Assembly: GCA_007693605.1 (NCBI GenBank)
Contig: REDG01000029.1
Coordinates: forward strand, 1-50,790
DNA length: 50,790 bases
Direction: 5' to 3'
Origin: Bradymonadales bacterium
GTDB taxonomy: Bacteria > Bdellovibrionota > UBA2394
The notes beneath the pieces are model-generated. The model did not search any database, was not told where the DNA came from, and worked only from the letters and a program-made list of their open reading frames with translations. This document shows, one piece after another, positions 11,201 through 21,678 of this stretch; positions within the stretch are counted from its first letter, which is position 1; each line of letters begins with the position of its first letter. The position numbers and the translations under genes were made by a program.

Positions 11201-12457
11201 CTGCTCGATGAGGAGGGTGGCCGAGAGCTAGAGAAACATCGAGTGGTGTATGGCTCGAGACTTCGAGTGAAAGAGGGCGCCAAGGTGAAAGTTGGCCAGA
11301 CATTGGTTGAATGGGATCCGTACACGATTCCGATTTTGACGGAGTTTGGTGGCAAGGTTCAGTTTGAAGATTTACAAGAGGGCGCGACCTTTCGAGAGCA
11401 ACGAGATGTAGCAACCGGTCTGGCTCGGCGAGTCATTATCGAGAGTAAGGGTTCATCCGATCTACGACCTCGAATTCTAGTCGTTGATCCCAATTCGGGA
11501 GCACCGATCTACAATCCGAGAACCGACAAAGAGGTTCGATACTTTCTTCCGCTGGGGGCGAGCATCTCGGTTGAAGAGGGTCAGGTGGTTAATCCTGGAG
11601 ACCCCCTTTGTAAGTTGCCAAAGGAGGCGATCAAGTCGAAAGACATCACTGGAGGTCTTCCTCGAGTAGCTGAACTTTTTGAGGCGAGAACTCCAAAAGA
11701 CAATGGGGCTATCATTGCTGACTTTGACGGGATCGTTTCGTTCGGAAAAGACACGAAAGGAAAGAGGAAGATTATCATTACCTCTGAAGACGGCGATGAA
11801 GTGGAATATATGATTCCCAAGGTGCGGCATATTGTCGTGAACGAGGGGGATCAAGTTCGAGCCGGAGAGGCCCTTGTGGATGGACAGGTCAATCCCCACG
11901 ATATTTTGCGCGTTTTGGGTGTCAAAGCTCTTGCGAAATATCTGGTTGAAGAAATTCAAGGGGTTTACCGACTTCAAGGTGTCGGTATCGATGACAAGCA
12001 CTTTGAGGTCATTGTTCGGCAGATGCTCCGTAAGGTTCGAATCAAAGAGCCAAACGATTCCCACTTTTTAAATGCCGAAGCTGTCAGTCGGTGGTTATTT
12101 GAAGAAGAGAATGATCGACTGATCGCCGAAGGTAAAAAGCCTGCCACGGCAGAGCCTTTGCTTCTAGGGATTACAAAAGCGGCTTTGAACACGGACAGCG
12201 TACTTTCCGCAGCGAGCTTTCAGGAGACCACCAAGGTCTTCACTGAGGCCGCCGTATCGAGCCGCGTGGACGAGCTTGAAGGCCTCAAAGAGAACATCAT
12301 TATGGGGCGGCTGCTGCCTGCTGGTACTGGGCTCCGAGAGTATCGGGAAACCGATATTCGGGTCGAAGGCGAGGGCGATAAGTTCCTGAGCGATGTCGAT
12401 GTCGACACCACCGGAGGTCAGGCAGATGAGGGGGGAGAGGCTTCGGCGGCTGGCTGA
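8258..12457 (+). CDS. rpoC: DNA-directed RNA polymerase subunit beta'
   Basis: Catalytic beta' subunit, 1399 aa. It has the N-terminal zinc ribbon ([20 protein letters not shown]), the Mg-binding active site [12 protein letters not shown] at about residues 457-468, the bridge helix/trigger loop region ([20 protein letters not shown]) and the second zinc site ([15 protein letters not shown]). GTG 8258 is chosen over the in-frame GTG 8237 because AGGAG at 8248-8252 lies 5 nt upstream and the protein then begins MENFFNLF, a normal beta' start. Confidence 0.97.
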   Translation: MENFFNLFQKPKDPISISAFKLSIASPEQILEWSYGEVKKPETINYRTFKPERGGLFCGAIFGPVKDYECICGKYKRMKHRGVVCEKCGTEVIESKVRRERMGHIKLATPVAHIWFVKSLPSRIGALLDLTLRELERVLYYESYIVTDPGETPFRLSQVLSENEYRRAVQEFGAEFTADMGASAIRELLSKIELNSLGDELKAELLDVTSEAKRKKLIKRLKVVESFLKSDNKPEWMVMDVVPVLPPDLRPLVPLDGGRFATSDLNDLYRRVINRNNRLRRLMELDAPDIILRNEKRMLQESVDSLFDNGRRGRVVTGTNKRPLKSLSDMIKGKQGRFRQNLLGKRVDYSGRSVIVVGPQLRLHQCGLPKKMALELFKPFIFNKLEERGYVSTIKAAKKMVELETPEVYEVLEEVIKEHPVLLNRAPTLHRLGIQAFEPILTEGKAIQLHPLVCAAFNADFDGDQMAVHVPLSVEAQVEARTLMMSTNNLLSPASGRPVIGPTQDIVLGLYCMTRERPYGKGEGKLFVDPDEVRAAYENGQIGLNTRIFCRIGEKREVTTAGRILVKAAVPDELPFHLVNKTLDKKAIGKIFEAAFKYAGQKKTVLMADRLKNLGFEFATRFGASIAMKDMEIPDSKQKLLEASKEEVKEIESQYAEGIITDGERYNKVIDIWTNLSDKISQDMVSTLGVETFEPGPDTKTGIFPDREGKPVRDKSFNNIFMMADSGARGSNQQIRQLAGMRGLMAKPSGDIIETPIVSNFREGLNMLEYFISTHGARKGLADTALKTANAGYLTRRLVDVCQDGVILEDDCGTLEGIEVEARVEGGEVVEALSERVLGRIALFDVKDPVSKEVIVAANEEFTEEVCEKLDAAQINRVTVRSPLTCKSKRGVCVLCYGRDLGRGAMVNRGEAVGIIAAQSIGEPGTQLTMRTFHIGGTASAMAEQSSIESKNSGVIKFENVQLIESPDGDFIVLNQNAEIWLLDEEGGRELEKHRVVYGSRLRVKEGAKVKVGQTLVEWDPYTIPILTEFGGKVQFEDLQEGATFREQRDVATGLARRVIIESKGSSDLRPRILVVDPNSGAPIYNPRTDKEVRYFLPLGASISVEEGQVVNPGDPLCKLPKEAIKSKDITGGLPRVAELFEARTPKDNGAIIADFDGIVSFGKDTKGKRKIIITSEDGDEVEYMIPKVRHIVVNEGDQVRAGEALVDGQVNPHDILRVLGVKALAKYLVEEIQGVYRLQGVGIDDKHFEVIVRQMLRKVRIKEPNDSHFLNAEAVSRWLFEEENDRLIAEGKKPATAEPLLLGITKAALNTDSVLSAASFQETTKVFTEAAVSSRVDELEGLKENIIMGRLLPAGTGLREYRETDIRVEGEGDKFLSDVDVDTTGGQADEGGEASAAG

Positions 12458-12476
12458 TAGGGGTCTCGCCGAGAAA

Positions 12477-12530
12477 GTGGGGGTCCCGAAAGGTCGGGAG
12501 GCCCATCATGAGAGAAGCCCCCTCGTTTTT
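12477..12530 (+). terminator. Probable terminator after rpoC
   Basis: Starting 20 nt after the rpoC stop, an inner hairpin TCCCGA-aagg-TCGGGA (12484-12499) is nested in an outer GGGGG/CCCCC stem (12479-12483 with 12518-12522), and TTTTT follows at 12526-12530. The outer stem closes a large interior loop, so efficiency is uncertain. Its place between the rif and str regions makes a transcription boundary likely. Confidence 0.5.
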
Positions 12531-12545
12531 GCCGGTTTCTTGATG

Positions 12546-12576
12546 TTGACAGCCGTTGCCGCCGAGACCTAATGAT
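12546..12576 (+). promoter_or_regulatory. Candidate promoter of the str/S10 region
   Basis: A perfect -35 hexamer TTGACA at 12546-12551 is followed by a weak -10 (TAATGA at 18 nt or AATGAT at 19 nt spacing). It lies directly after the presumed rpoC terminator and about 160 nt before rpsL, leaving a leader of that length. The -35 is the main evidence; the -10 is poor. Confidence 0.4.
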
Positions 12577-12738
12577 AGTGGGCGGCCCCTGATCTTTATG
12601 GTTGGGCAAGGATTTAATTTGGGTGCTTCTGTGTGTCTCTCCCAGGGACGCGAAAGAAGCCGAAAAATGAAGAAAATTTAGAACGGACAATTGTAAGGAG
12701 CGGTCCTCAAGAGAGGGCTGGCTTCTAGGGAGTATTGA

Positions 12739-13113
12739 ATGCCAACGATTAATCAACTGCTTCGAAAAGGTCGACGGAAGGTCACTCAAAAGACGAAGTC
12801 ACCAGCGCTTAAAGGGGCACCTCAAAAGCGGGGGGTGTGCACTCGCGTATTCACGATGACCCCCAAAAAACCAAACTCAGCTTTGAGGAAGGTTGCGAGG
12901 GTTCGCTTGACGAACAAGCAAGAGGTGACGGCCTATATCGGGGGAATCGGGCACAACTTGCAAGAGCATAGCGTGGTTTTGATTCGCGGTGGTCGAGTGA
13001 AGGATTTGCCCGGAGTCCGCTATCATATTGTGCGCGGAAGTCTTGACACCGGAGGAGTTCAAAATCGTAAACAAGGGCGCTCAAAGTACGGAGCGAAAAA
13101 GCCGAAGTCCTAA
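12739..13113 (+). CDS. rpsL: 30S ribosomal protein S12
   Basis: Decoding-centre protein, 124 aa. The motif [18 protein letters not shown] holds the lysine that contacts helix 44, and [17 protein letters not shown] holds the second resistance-associated lysine; both are the streptomycin-sensitive residues. First gene of the str cluster, preceded by a 281-nt intergenic region that holds the terminator and promoter listed separately. Confidence 0.98.
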   Translation: MPTINQLLRKGRRKVTQKTKSPALKGAPQKRGVCTRVFTMTPKKPNSALRKVARVRLTNKQEVTAYIGGIGHNLQEHSVVLIRGGRVKDLPGVRYHIVRGSLDTGGVQNRKQGRSKYGAKKPKS

Positions 13114-13151
13114 GATAAAAAGAGTTGATAACAAGATTGAGGGAATAGCGA

Positions 13152-13622
13152 ATGCCAAGAAGAAGACGAGTGTTGCGACGAAGAAGTATTGATCCAGATC
13201 ATCGAAACAACGATGTGGTTGTTTCCAAGTTCATCAATATGATGATGTGGGACGGAAAAAAGGCGAGAACGACGAATATTGTTTACTCCGCCTTTGATGA
13301 TTTGAAGTCAAAGGGAGAAGACCCTGTCAGGGTTTTCAAGAAGGCGATTGATAATGTGAAGCCTGACATCGAAGTTCGATCGCGACGAGTTGGGGGTGCG
13401 AACTACCAGGTGCCCATGGAGGTTCGGCCAGAGCGAAAGTTAAGTTTGAGTTGTCGGTGGCTCATCGAGTCGGCTCGTGCTCGCATTGGGCGCTCGATGG
13501 AAGAGAAGTTGTCCGCTGAGTTTTATGAAGCCTCCCAAGGGCGGGGTGGCGCAATGAGAAAACGAGAAGAAGTACACAAAATGGCTGAGGCCAACAGGGC
13601 TTTTGCTCATTTTAGGTGGTAG
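13152..13622 (+). CDS. rpsG: 30S ribosomal protein S7
   Basis: Primary binder of the 16S 3' domain and part of the E-site/exit region, and in E. coli the str-operon repressor. The 156-aa protein opens with MPRRRRVLRR and has the conserved GGANYQVPMEVRPERK and the MRKREEVHKMAEANRAFAHF C-terminal end. It follows rpsL by 38 nt, shorter than the enteric rpsL-rpsG spacer that carries the S7 site. Confidence 0.97.
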   Translation: MPRRRRVLRRRSIDPDHRNNDVVVSKFINMMMWDGKKARTTNIVYSAFDDLKSKGEDPVRVFKKAIDNVKPDIEVRSRRVGGANYQVPMEVRPERKLSLSCRWLIESARARIGRSMEEKLSAEFYEASQGRGGAMRKREEVHKMAEANRAFAHFRW

Positions 13623-13634
13623 GAAGAGTCGGTT

Positions 13635-15734
13635 GTGGGAATGGCATCCTTAAAACAAAAAGACGCATATCTCGAAAAGATTCGGAACATCGGGATTATT
13701 GCGCATATTGATGCCGGGAAAACAACGACCACGGAAAGAATTCTCTTTTATACGGGTCTCACCCACAAGATTGGGAATGTAGACGAGGGCAACACTCAAA
13801 TGGACTGGATGGTTCAAGAGCAAGAGAGGGGAATCACCATCACCTCTGCTGCTACCACCTGCTATTGGGGGGATTTTCAGATCAATCTGATCGACACCCC
13901 AGGCCATGTTGATTTTACGGTTGAGGTAGAACGGGCTCTTCGAGTTTTAGATGGAGCCGTCGGGGTGTTTTGTGGTGTCGGAGGAGTCGAGCCCCAGTCT
14001 GAAACGGTCTGGCGGCAGGCCGACAAGTATCGAGTTCCGAGAATTGCCTATGTGAACAAGATGGATCGAGTAGGGGCCAGTTTTTCGACAGTCATTCAAT
14101 CAATGAAGGAAAAGCTCAATGCTCAACCCATCGCTCTTCAGCTCCCCATTGGGTCTGAAGACGGCTTTGTGGGCTGCATCGATTTGATCGATGAAAAGGC
14201 CTTGATCTGGGGTGACGACGAAACCGGCGTCGCCTATCGGGTGGAAAGTATTCCTCAAGAAATGATGGAAGAAGCTCGGCTTGCAAGAGAGCAAATGATT
14301 GAGAGCCTGGCAAACGGAGACGAGGCCCTGGCGAATGAGTTTTTAGAGGGCAGGACTATCCTAAGAGACGACATTATTGCTGCCATTAGGCGACAGTGCC
14401 TTGGGCTGAAGTGCATCCCCGTTTTGTGTGGAGCCTCGTTCAAAAACCGAGGGGTTCAGCCCCTTCTCGACGCTGTGGTTCGGTATCTTCCCTCACCCCT
14501 GGATGTTCCTCCGGTCGTGGGGCATGGGCTAGAAACAGCTTCTGAGCCTCTGGTTCGAAAGGCGAGCCTCTCAGAGCCGCTTTCCGCTTTGGCGTTTAAA
14601 ATCATGTCCGACCCCTTTGTGGGCCAGCTTGCCTTCGTTCGGGTCTATTCGGGCAGTTTAGAGAAGGGAACCGCCGTTCAGAATGTTGGGAAAAAGAAGA
14701 AGGAAAAGATCGCTAGGCTGCTAAAAGTGCACGCAAATCATCGGGAAGATGTGAGCTCAATTGAGGCCGGTCGCATTGGAGCTGTCAGCGGGCTAAAGTT
14801 CACGACTACGGGCGACACTTTGGCGGATTTTGATCAGCAGATCTTGTTGGAGTCGATTGCCTTTCCGGACCCCGTCATCTCTGTAGCGATTGAGCCTAAA
14901 ACACAGGCCGATCAAGACAAGCTGACCGAGGCCTTAGAGAAGCTCGCGGTGGAAGACCCCAGCTTTCGAATGAGTCTCAATGAAGAGACCGGACAAATGC
15001 TGATTTCAGGAATGGGAGAGCTCCACTTAGAAGTGGTTGTAGATCGACTTCTGCGTGAATTCAAAGTGAACGCAAGCGTTGGCCGTCCACAGGTCTCTTA
15101 CCGAGAGGCCATTAGTACAGAGGCCAGAGTGAATTATCGGTACGAGAAGGTCATGGCAGGAAAGGGCGTCTTTGCCCATGTGATTCTGAAGGTCGGTCCC
15201 GGAGAGCGATCGAGCGGGGTGGTTTTTGAGAGCCGAGCAAAGGCAACGGACATTCCAGACAGTTTTTTGGGATCTATTGAAGAGGGCGTCCGTGAGGCGG
15301 CCAATTCTGGGGTTCTCACGGGGGCGGCCATCATGGACATTGGGATTAGCCTGGAAGGCGGATCTTTTCATGAGGTGGATTCCTCGGAGACTGCGTTTCG
15401 GGTCGCCGCAGGATTAGCCTTTAGGGAGGCCATCTTGAAGGCCAATCCGCTTCTGTTAGAGCCTGTGATGAGTCTCGAAGTGGTTCTTCCCGAGGAGCAT
15501 ATGAGCCAGGTCATTGGCGATCTGAACGGTCGTCGAGGCCGAGTCTTGGGCTTAGAGGAAAGAGCTGGGAATAAAGTTCTCAAAGGAGAAGTTCCCCTAT
15601 CAGAGATGTTTGGTTATGCTACCGCCTTGCGATCGGTTTCGCAGGGACGAGCTACATTTGCGATGCAGCCGTCACATTACGAGGCGGTACCATCGAACAT
15701 TTCAAAACAATTAATCGGAAATACGACACTTTAG
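13635..15734 (+). CDS. fusA: Translation elongation factor G
   Basis: GTPase that drives ribosomal translocation, about 699 aa. It has all G motifs: [15 protein letters not shown] (G1), [11 protein letters not shown] (switch), [10 protein letters not shown] (G3) and NKMDRVG (G4), then domains II-V ending in [19 protein letters not shown] 13635 (GGAAGAG 6 nt upstream) and ATG 13641 both work as starts. Domain IV (about residues 480-600) is more divergent than in standard EF-G I, so it might belong to one of the EF-G subfamilies found in spirochaetes and deltaproteobacteria. Confidence 0.95.
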   Translation: MGMASLKQKDAYLEKIRNIGIIAHIDAGKTTTTERILFYTGLTHKIGNVDEGNTQMDWMVQEQERGITITSAATTCYWGDFQINLIDTPGHVDFTVEVERALRVLDGAVGVFCGVGGVEPQSETVWRQADKYRVPRIAYVNKMDRVGASFSTVIQSMKEKLNAQPIALQLPIGSEDGFVGCIDLIDEKALIWGDDETGVAYRVESIPQEMMEEARLAREQMIESLANGDEALANEFLEGRTILRDDIIAAIRRQCLGLKCIPVLCGASFKNRGVQPLLDAVVRYLPSPLDVPPVVGHGLETASEPLVRKASLSEPLSALAFKIMSDPFVGQLAFVRVYSGSLEKGTAVQNVGKKKKEKIARLLKVHANHREDVSSIEAGRIGAVSGLKFTTTGDTLADFDQQILLESIAFPDPVISVAIEPKTQADQDKLTEALEKLAVEDPSFRMSLNEETGQMLISGMGELHLEVVVDRLLREFKVNASVGRPQVSYREAISTEARVNYRYEKVMAGKGVFAHVILKVGPGERSSGVVFESRAKATDIPDSFLGSIEEGVREAANSGVLTGAAIMDIGISLEGGSFHEVDSSETAFRVAAGLAFREAILKANPLLLEPVMSLEVVLPEEHMSQVIGDLNGRRGRVLGLEERAGNKVLKGEVPLSEMFGYATALRSVSQGRATFAMQPSHYEAVPSNISKQLIGNTTL

Positions 15735-15751
15735 TTGCTTTAGGAGGCAAA

Positions 15752-16942
15752 ATGGCAAAGGCAAAATTTGAAAGGACAAAACCCCATGTCAATGTTGGAA
15801 CCATCGGTCATGTCGACCACGGCAAGACCACATTGACGGCAGCAATCACAAAAGTGGCTTCAGAGCTTGGGAAGGGACAGTTTCTGGATTACGCACAGAT
15901 TGATAAGTCTCCTGAAGAGAAGGCTCGGGGAATTACCATTTCGACAACCCATGTCGAGTATGAAACAGACTCCCGACATTATGCGCATGTGGATTGTCCA
16001 GGTCATGCGGACTATGTGAAAAATATGATTACCGGAGCGGCGCAGATGGACGGAGCGATTTTGGTTTGTTCTGCTGCAGACGGCCCCATGCCACAGACCA
16101 GAGAGCATATTCTCTTGGCTCGTCAGGTGGGAGTGCCTAACATCGTTGTCTTTCTAAACAAATGCGACATGGTGGACGACGAAGAACTCATGGAGCTAGT
16201 TGAAGTAGAGCTCAGAGATCTGTTGAGCTCTTACAAATTTCCAGGAGATGAAATCCCTATTATTCGCGGTTCCGCTTTGAAGGCTCTCGAAGGAGACAAG
16301 GGGCCACTCGGAGCCGAAGCCATTGGCAAGCTTTTGGCGGCATTGGATTCCTACATCCCTGAGCCCACTCGGGACTTGGACAAAGACTTGTTGATGCCCG
16401 TCGAGGATGTGTTCTCAATCTCTGGTCGGGGAACGGTTGTGACCGGCCGAATTGAGAGAGGAATCGTCAAGGTTGGAGATGAAGTCGAAATCGTCGGGAT
16501 TCGGGATACTCAAACGACCGTCATCACCGGTGTGGAAATGTTCCGAAAGCTTTTGGATTCTGGTCAGGCCGGCGACAATGTGGGCCTCTTGCTCCGTGGA
16601 ACGAAGCGAGAGGAAGTTGAGCGAGGTCAGGTCATTGCCAAGAAGGGAAGTATTAAGCCTCACACCAAGTTTAAGGCTGAAGTCTATATCCTCACAAAAG
16701 AAGAGGGCGGACGACATACCCCTTTCTTTAAGGGATATCGACCCCAGTTTTACTTTCGAACTACCGATGTGACTGGCGCCGTGAAGTTGCCTGACAATGT
16801 TGAAATGGTAATGCCCGGAGACAATATTGAAATTGAAGTTGAGCTGATTACTCCCATTGCGATGGAAGAGCAGCTTCGCTTTGCGATTCGTGAAGGCGGA
16901 AGAACCGTTGGCGCGGGCGTTGTGACGAAAATTACAGACTAA
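15752..16942 (+). CDS. tuf: Elongation factor Tu
   Basis: Delivers aminoacyl-tRNA to the ribosome. The 396-aa protein is collinear with the family: [10 protein letters not shown] (P loop), [13 protein letters not shown] (switch I), [12 protein letters not shown] (G3), NKCDMVDD (G4) and the C-terminal barrel with [21 protein letters not shown] lies 8 nt before ATG 15752. It is the only tuf in the window. Confidence 0.98.
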   Translation: MAKAKFERTKPHVNVGTIGHVDHGKTTLTAAITKVASELGKGQFLDYAQIDKSPEEKARGITISTTHVEYETDSRHYAHVDCPGHADYVKNMITGAAQMDGAILVCSAADGPMPQTREHILLARQVGVPNIVVFLNKCDMVDDEELMELVEVELRDLLSSYKFPGDEIPIIRGSALKALEGDKGPLGAEAIGKLLAALDSYIPEPTRDLDKDLLMPVEDVFSISGRGTVVTGRIERGIVKVGDEVEIVGIRDTQTTVITGVEMFRKLLDSGQAGDNVGLLLRGTKREEVERGQVIAKKGSIKPHTKFKAEVYILTKEEGGRHTPFFKGYRPQFYFRTTDVTGAVKLPDNVEMVMPGDNIEIEVELITPIAMEEQLRFAIREGGRTVGAGVVTKITD

Positions 16943-16965
16943 GAAAATGAAGAAGGGTTGTTGTC

Positions 16966-17271
16966 GTGCAAGGTGAAAAGATTCGAATCAAACTAAAGGC
17001 CTATGACTCGGTTCTAATTGACTCGGCGATTCGAGAGATTGTCTCGACTGCCGAGAGAACGGGGGCGCAGATTGCGGGCCCCGTTCCTTTGCCGACAAAG
17101 AAAAGCCGGTTTTGTGTATTGAGGTCGCCCCATGTGGACAAGAAGTCTCGAGAGCATTTTGAGATTCGAACTCACAAGAGGTTGCTAGACATTGTCAGTC
17201 CTACGCAACAAACCATTGACGCTCTTATGAAGCTCGACCTTTCGGCCGGGGTTCATGTGGAGATTGAGTGA
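16966..17271 (+). CDS. rpsJ: 30S ribosomal protein S10
   Basis: S10 (NusE) is part of the 30S head and of antitermination complexes. The 101-aa protein shows [22 protein letters not shown] and the loop [29 protein letters not shown] start at 16966 with AGAAGGG upstream. First gene of the S10 group and only 23 nt from tuf, so str and S10 genes look like one operon. Confidence 0.97.
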   Translation: MQGEKIRIKLKAYDSVLIDSAIREIVSTAERTGAQIAGPVPLPTKKSRFCVLRSPHVDKKSREHFEIRTHKRLLDIVSPTQQTIDALMKLDLSAGVHVEIE

Positions 17272-17290
17272 GATAGATCAGGAGTTATTC

Positions 17291-17929
17291 ATGAGCGCAT
17301 TGATTGGAAGAAAGATAGCGATGACTCAGGTGTTTGGGCCGGATGGTGAGCTGGTGCCAGCCACGATCATTCAGGCGGGGCCTTGCAGAGTTCTGGAGCA
17401 CAAGACTGCGGAAACAGCGGGCTACGAGTCGAGCATTCTGGGTTTTGAAGAGATTCCTGGAGCGAAGCTGAAGAAGAAAGCCTTGTTGGGCTGGTTTAAG
17501 AAACTGAAGTCCCCCGCTTATCGGGTGGTTCGAGAGTTTTCGCGCGTTGAAGCTGAAGTCGGCAGTCTTGTGGGCGTTGAGCAGTTTAAGGCTGGCGATT
17601 CCGTAAAGATTCAAGGGGTCTCTAAGGGAAAAGGTTGGGCGGGAGCCATTAAGCGATGGAATTTCTCAAGAGGTCGAGAGACTCATGGAGGAAACTTTAA
17701 TCGAGCCCTGGGGGGTACGGGCATGAATACCTGGCCTGCCAGAACCTATCGCGGCAGAAAAATGTCGGGTCGTTTAGGAAATGAAACGACGAGTTTGGTG
17801 GCCGTACAAGTGGTGGCAGTGATGCCAGAAGATGCTTTGTTGATCGTGAAAGGCCCAGTGCCTGGCTGCAAAACAGGCCTTCTCAAAATCGAGATGAGTT
17901 CTCGTGGAAAGAAAAAGCTCGCCGCCTAG
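17291..17929 (+). CDS. rplC: 50S ribosomal protein L3
   Basis: Early assembly protein whose loop reaches the peptidyl transferase centre. ATG 17291 is chosen (CAGGAG 6 nt upstream) rather than the longer frame from 17255, which would overlap rpsJ and add 12 atypical residues. The 212-aa product begins MSALIGRKIAMTQVF and has the central extension with RGRETHGGNFNRALGGTGMN and the ending PGCKTGLLKIE. Confidence 0.96.
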   Translation: MSALIGRKIAMTQVFGPDGELVPATIIQAGPCRVLEHKTAETAGYESSILGFEEIPGAKLKKKALLGWFKKLKSPAYRVVREFSRVEAEVGSLVGVEQFKAGDSVKIQGVSKGKGWAGAIKRWNFSRGRETHGGNFNRALGGTGMNTWPARTYRGRKMSGRLGNETTSLVAVQVVAVMPEDALLIVKGPVPGCKTGLLKIEMSSRGKKKLAA

Positions 17930-17956
17930 ATGCGGTGTGAAGCGCAAGGAGTGAAT

Positions 17957-18604
17957 ATGGCACAGCTAGTCTTAGTTAAATTGCCAAAGGCTGAAGGGGG
18001 ATCAAAGATTGAGGCCTCGGATGCGATTTTTAAACTTCCACTTCGGAAGGATATTTTGAATGAGTATGTCATTATGCAGAGGCGTGCGTTGCGACAAGGG
18101 ACCCATTCAACAAAGACTCGTGCGGAAGTTGCAGGAACCGGAAAGAAGCCTTTTCGGCAAAAGGGAACCGGAAATGCTCGGCAAGGAAGCTTGAAAGGGC
18201 CTCATCAGTATGGTGGAGGGGTCGCCTTTGGGCCGAAGCCTCGCAATTATGAAATGAAGCTCAACCGCAAGCAAAAGAAAGAGGCCATTAGAGTAGCGCT
18301 CTCTCAGAAAAATTTTGAGCAGAAGCTTTTAGTAGTGGACGCATTTGAAGTGGCCTCGGGCAAGACCAAAGATGCCGTCAATCTTTTGAGCGCTTATCGG
18401 GCAAAGAAACTTTTGCTTGTTGGCAACTTTGACGACATGACTCGAAGGAGTCTTCAGAACTTGCAGTCGGTTCGTTTGATTCCAGCCGAGGCGCTGAATG
18501 TTCGAGATCTGCTCAAGGCAGAATTTGTATTGTTGACGAAGGCGGCCTTTGATTGGATCGAAGAAAATTTTAAACAAGAAAAGCTTGAAGGGGCTGCCGC
18601 ATGA
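17957..18604 (+). CDS. rplD: 50S ribosomal protein L4
   Basis: L4 lines the exit tunnel and in enterics represses the S10 operon. The extended loop is present: GTHSTKTRAEVAGTGKKPFR, then QKGTGNARQGS. ATG 17957 has AAGGAG 5 nt upstream and gives 215 aa; the frame is also open from 17930. Its stop overlaps the rplW start (ATGA). Confidence 0.96.
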   Translation: MAQLVLVKLPKAEGGSKIEASDAIFKLPLRKDILNEYVIMQRRALRQGTHSTKTRAEVAGTGKKPFRQKGTGNARQGSLKGPHQYGGGVAFGPKPRNYEMKLNRKQKKEAIRVALSQKNFEQKLLVVDAFEVASGKTKDAVNLLSAYRAKKLLLVGNFDDMTRRSLQNLQSVRLIPAEALNVRDLLKAEFVLLTKAAFDWIEENFKQEKLEGAAA

Positions 18605-18888
18605 AAAATTCAGTGATCAAGTATCCGATTTTAAGTGAGAAGACTTCAGCTCAACAAGAATCAGCCAATCAATACTCATTTGCGGTGTCCTTAGATGCCA
18701 ACAAATTGGATGTAAAGAAGGCGGTTGAAGGTTTGAAAAAGGACATTGAGGTGACCCAAGTCAGAACTCAGGTGGTCCGGGGAAAAGTAAAGAGAGTGGG
18801 GGCGAGCAAAGGAAAGCGTCCGAATTGGAAAAAGGCCATCGTGCGCTTGAAGAGTGGCCAGAGCTTAGATTTGTTGGAGTCGCTCTAG
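18601..18888 (+). CDS. rplW: 50S ribosomal protein L23
   Basis: Tunnel-exit protein that docks trigger factor and SRP. The 95-aa product starts [14 protein letters not shown] and keeps the [17 protein letters not shown] segment. It overlaps rplD by 4 nt, showing translational coupling. The trigger factor gene is also in this window (tig, - strand). Confidence 0.96.
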   Translation: MKNSVIKYPILSEKTSAQQESANQYSFAVSLDANKLDVKKAVEGLKKDIEVTQVRTQVVRGKVKRVGASKGKRPNWKKAIVRLKSGQSLDLLESL

Positions 18889-18901
18889 AGAGGTAAAAAT
18901 T

Positions 18902-19738
18902 ATGTCGCTATATAGACCGATCACACCAGGCCGAAGACAGTATTCGGCGAGAGATTTTAGTTCGTTGACTGCGGGTAAAAAACCCCATCGTCCACTTTTG
19001 GAGCCTTACAAGTCGAGTGGTGGGCGAAACAATCAGGGCCGAACAACTTCTCGTTTTCGAGGAGGTGGGCACAAGAGGCTTTATCGAGTCATCGATTTTA
19101 AGAGAGACAAGCAGGGGATGGCCGGGCGGGTCATTAGCATTGAATATGACCCGAATCGCAGCGTTAATATTGCTTTGATTCAATATCCAGATGGCGATAA
19201 GCGCTATATTTTGGCTCCGGATAGTTTGGGGCTGAACCAGGTGGTTGAGGCAGGAGAAAAGGCGGACATTCGACCTGGCTGCGCCCTTCCTCTAAAAAGT
19301 ATTCCAGTCGGTTCGGTGATTCACAACATCGAGTTAAAAAGAGGAAAAGGGGGAGCCCTTGTCCGTTCGGCTGGGACGGCGGCCCAGCTGGTCGCCAAAG
19401 AGGGCGACTACGCCACCGTGAAACTTCCTTCCGGTGAAATGAGAAAGGTTTGGATCGAAAACTTTGCCTCGATCGGACAGCTGGGCAATCAGAACCATAT
19501 GAATGTCAGTCTTGGCAAGGCAGGTCGAAAGCGATGGATGGGTCGGCGACCTCACAATCGGGGTACAAGTATGAACCCGATTGACCATCCTCATGGGGGC
19601 GGTGAAGGCAGAACTTCTGGCGGACGCCATCCTGTCAGTCCCTGGGGTAAGCCGACAAAAGGTTATCGAACGAGAATGAACAAGCGAACCGATAAGTTCA
19701 TTGTTCAGAGGCGTTCTAGGAAGAAAGTGAAGGGTTAA
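18902..19738 (+). CDS. rplB: 50S ribosomal protein L2
   Basis: Largest conserved 50S protein, needed for subunit joining and peptidyl transferase assembly. The 278-aa sequence has [20 protein letters not shown] near residue 40 and the signature [20 protein letters not shown] near residue 225 with the essential His. Standard length; follows rplW by 13 nt with GAGAGG upstream. Confidence 0.98.
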   Translation: MSLYRPITPGRRQYSARDFSSLTAGKKPHRPLLEPYKSSGGRNNQGRTTSRFRGGGHKRLYRVIDFKRDKQGMAGRVISIEYDPNRSVNIALIQYPDGDKRYILAPDSLGLNQVVEAGEKADIRPGCALPLKSIPVGSVIHNIELKRGKGGALVRSAGTAAQLVAKEGDYATVKLPSGEMRKVWIENFASIGQLGNQNHMNVSLGKAGRKRWMGRRPHNRGTSMNPIDHPHGGGEGRTSGGRHPVSPWGKPTKGYRTRMNKRTDKFIVQRRSRKKVKG

Positions 19739-19743
19739 TCGTT

Positions 19744-20019
19744 ATGGCTCGTTCTTTAAAAAAGGGTCCCTTTGTTGATCAGCACTTGATTGAGAAAGTT
19801 TTGGCTCATCAAGAAACAGGCGGAAAGAAGATCGTGAAGACCTGGTCTCGTCGGTCGACTATTGTGCCCGAAATGATCGGGATGAATATTGCTGTTCATA
19901 ATGGAAAAACTTTTGTGCCCGTCTATGTCACCGACAATATGGTGGGCCACAAGCTGGGAGAGTTTTCGCCCACGAGAACATTCAAAGCACACGCGGGTGA
20001 TCGAAAGGCTGGGAAGTAA
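19744..20019 (+). CDS. rpsS: 30S ribosomal protein S19
   Basis: 30S head protein next to S13. The 91-aa protein begins [19 protein letters not shown] and has the conserved [20 protein letters not shown] and [13 protein letters not shown]. It starts 5 nt after the rplB stop and ends 3 nt before rplV. Confidence 0.97.
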   Translation: MARSLKKGPFVDQHLIEKVLAHQETGGKKIVKTWSRRSTIVPEMIGMNIAVHNGKTFVPVYVTDNMVGHKLGEFSPTRTFKAHAGDRKAGK

Positions 20020-20022
20020 ACG

Positions 20023-20349
20023 ATGGAAGCACGCGCTAAATTGACAAACATTAGACTGTCTCCAAGAAAGCTAGACCCTGTGGCCAGAATGGTTCGAGGA
20101 AAGCCGCTGGCATTGGCCATTGCTCAACTCGCCTATACCCCCCGAAAGGGAGCTAGGATTTTGCAGAAGGTTTTGGAGTCCGCTCGGGCAAATGCTTCGG
20201 AAAGACAGATCGATGTGGACACCTTGAAAGTAAAAGCAGTTGAGATTGGGAAGGGGCCCACTTTGTTTCGAATTATGACAAGGCAAAGAGGTTCGGCCCA
20301 TCGAATTCAAAAGCGAACGAGTCATATCTCAGTGGTCGTTGAGGATTAG
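20023..20349 (+). CDS. rplV: 50S ribosomal protein L22
   Basis: L22 reaches from the surface into the exit tunnel constriction. The 108-aa protein shows [18 protein letters not shown] and the C-terminal beta-hairpin region [20 protein letters not shown] with SHISVVVED. Standard length, tightly packed between rpsS and rpsC. Confidence 0.96.
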   Translation: MEARAKLTNIRLSPRKLDPVARMVRGKPLALAIAQLAYTPRKGARILQKVLESARANASERQIDVDTLKVKAVEIGKGPTLFRIMTRQRGSAHRIQKRTSHISVVVED

Positions 20350-20357
20350 GAGAAAGA

Positions 20358-21026
20358 ATGGGACAGAAGATACATCCTGGTGGGCTAAGATTAAAGATTC
20401 TCAAGACTTGGGACTCGATTTGGTTTGCTGAGAAAAAATCCTATGGGAATTTGCTGGCAGAAGATCTTAGGGTGAGAAAGTTCATCGATGACAAGCTTTC
20501 TCACGCAGGAGTTTCAAAAGTCGTGATCGAGAGGTCCTCCTCAAAGGTGCGGGTCTCGATTCACACTTCTCGACCCGGCATTATCATCGGCAAAAAGGGA
20601 GCCGGCATTGATATTTTGAAGGCTCAGATTCAAAAGCTAGTGAGTGCGGAGCTTCTGCTAAATATCAAAGAAGTACGGAAGGCTGAAGTGGATGCGAAGT
20701 TGGTCGCAGAGAACATCGCCACCCAGCTCGAGAGACGAGTTGCCTTTAGGCGGGCGATGAAGAAGGCCATACAGTCTTCGATGAAGTTCGGCGCCCAAGG
20801 GATCAAGGTCATGGTGGCCGGTCGTTTGGGGGGTGCAGATATGGCAAGAACCGAGCGATATCATGAAGGCCGAGTGCCTCTGCATACGCTTCGGGCAAAC
20901 ATTGATTATGGCACCGCGAGAGCCAAGACCACTTACGGAATTATTGGAATCAAGGTTTGGATTTTCCATGGCGAAGTCTATGAGAAGAAAAAAGAAAAAG
21001 ATGAGGCGGAGAGCCTAGTAGCCTAA
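20358..21026 (+). CDS. rpsC: 30S ribosomal protein S3
   Basis: Part of the mRNA entry helicase site. The 222-aa sequence has [20 protein letters not shown], the KH domain with [18 protein letters not shown], and the C-domain [20 protein letters not shown] followed by [18 protein letters not shown]. Ends with a short charged tail. Standard length. Confidence 0.97.
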   Translation: MGQKIHPGGLRLKILKTWDSIWFAEKKSYGNLLAEDLRVRKFIDDKLSHAGVSKVVIERSSSKVRVSIHTSRPGIIIGKKGAGIDILKAQIQKLVSAELLLNIKEVRKAEVDAKLVAENIATQLERRVAFRRAMKKAIQSSMKFGAQGIKVMVAGRLGGADMARTERYHEGRVPLHTLRANIDYGTARAKTTYGIIGIKVWIFHGEVYEKKKEKDEAESLVA

Positions 21027-21046
21027 GGGCTGAGGAGTAAGAGTTT

Positions 21047-21460
21047 ATGTTGCAGCCAGCGAGAACAAAGTGGCGGAAGCAGTCAAAGGGAAGAAACCGG
21101 GGCAAGGCGACCCGAGGGAATCTGCTGTCCTTTGGAGATTTTGGTCTTCAGGCGACCGATCGAGGCCGTTTGACGGCTCGTCAGATTGAGGCCGGACGGA
21201 TTAGCATCAGTCGGCATGTAAAGAGGGGTGGCAAGCTTTTCATTCGGGTCTTCCCAGACAAGCCGGTGTCCAAGAAGCCTTTGGAAGTGCGAATGGGTAA
21301 GGGAAAGGGCTCGCCAGAGTTTTGGGTCTCTGTTATTAAGCCAGGTCGGGTTCTGTTTGAGATTGAAGGCGTTTCTGAGCAACTTGCGAGAGAGGCCTTT
21401 CATCGTGCGGCCTCTAAGATGGGCTTAAAAACCCGTTTTGTATCGAGGGAGATGATGTAA
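21047..21460 (+). CDS. rplP: 50S ribosomal protein L16
   Basis: L16 contacts the A-site tRNA and organises the peptidyl transferase centre. The 137-aa protein has [20 protein letters not shown], the arginine that YcfD-type oxygenases modify within [15 protein letters not shown], and [17 protein letters not shown]. Its TAA stop overlaps the next ATG by one base (TAATG). Confidence 0.97.
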   Translation: MLQPARTKWRKQSKGRNRGKATRGNLLSFGDFGLQATDRGRLTARQIEAGRISISRHVKRGGKLFIRVFPDKPVSKKPLEVRMGKGKGSPEFWVSVIKPGRVLFEIEGVSEQLAREAFHRAASKMGLKTRFVSREMM

Positions 21461-21678
21461 TGAAGACGGTCGATCTAACAAAGATGAGTGATTCAGAGCT
21501 CTTGGCAAGAGAGGTCGAGTTTCGTTCTGAGCTTCAAGCGGGAAGACTTCGCTGGAGGCTCGGTCAATTTAAACAAACGGCTGAGTTTAAGCGATTGAGG
21601 CAAGAAATTGCTCGAATCAAGACTCAGTTGTCAAAACTTCGAAGAGAAGTGGAGAACAAAAATGAATCAGCGGGCTGA
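21460..21678 (+). CDS. rpmC: 50S ribosomal protein L29
   Basis: Small two-helix protein near the tunnel exit. The 72-aa product has ELLAREVEFRSELQAGRLRW, where LFNLRFQ-type residues are usual, and the second helix RLRQEIARIKTQLSKLRRE. Slightly longer than the common 63-68 aa. It overlaps rplP by 1 nt and rpsQ by 17 nt. Confidence 0.94.
   Translation: MKTVDLTKMSDSELLAREVEFRSELQAGRLRWRLGQFKQTAEFKRLRQEIARIKTQLSKLRREVENKNESAG

Noticed and set aside
5951..12411. Numerous - strand frames within rpoB and rpoC
   Set aside because: They lie opposite strongly conserved coding sequence and have no start signals or family resemblance.
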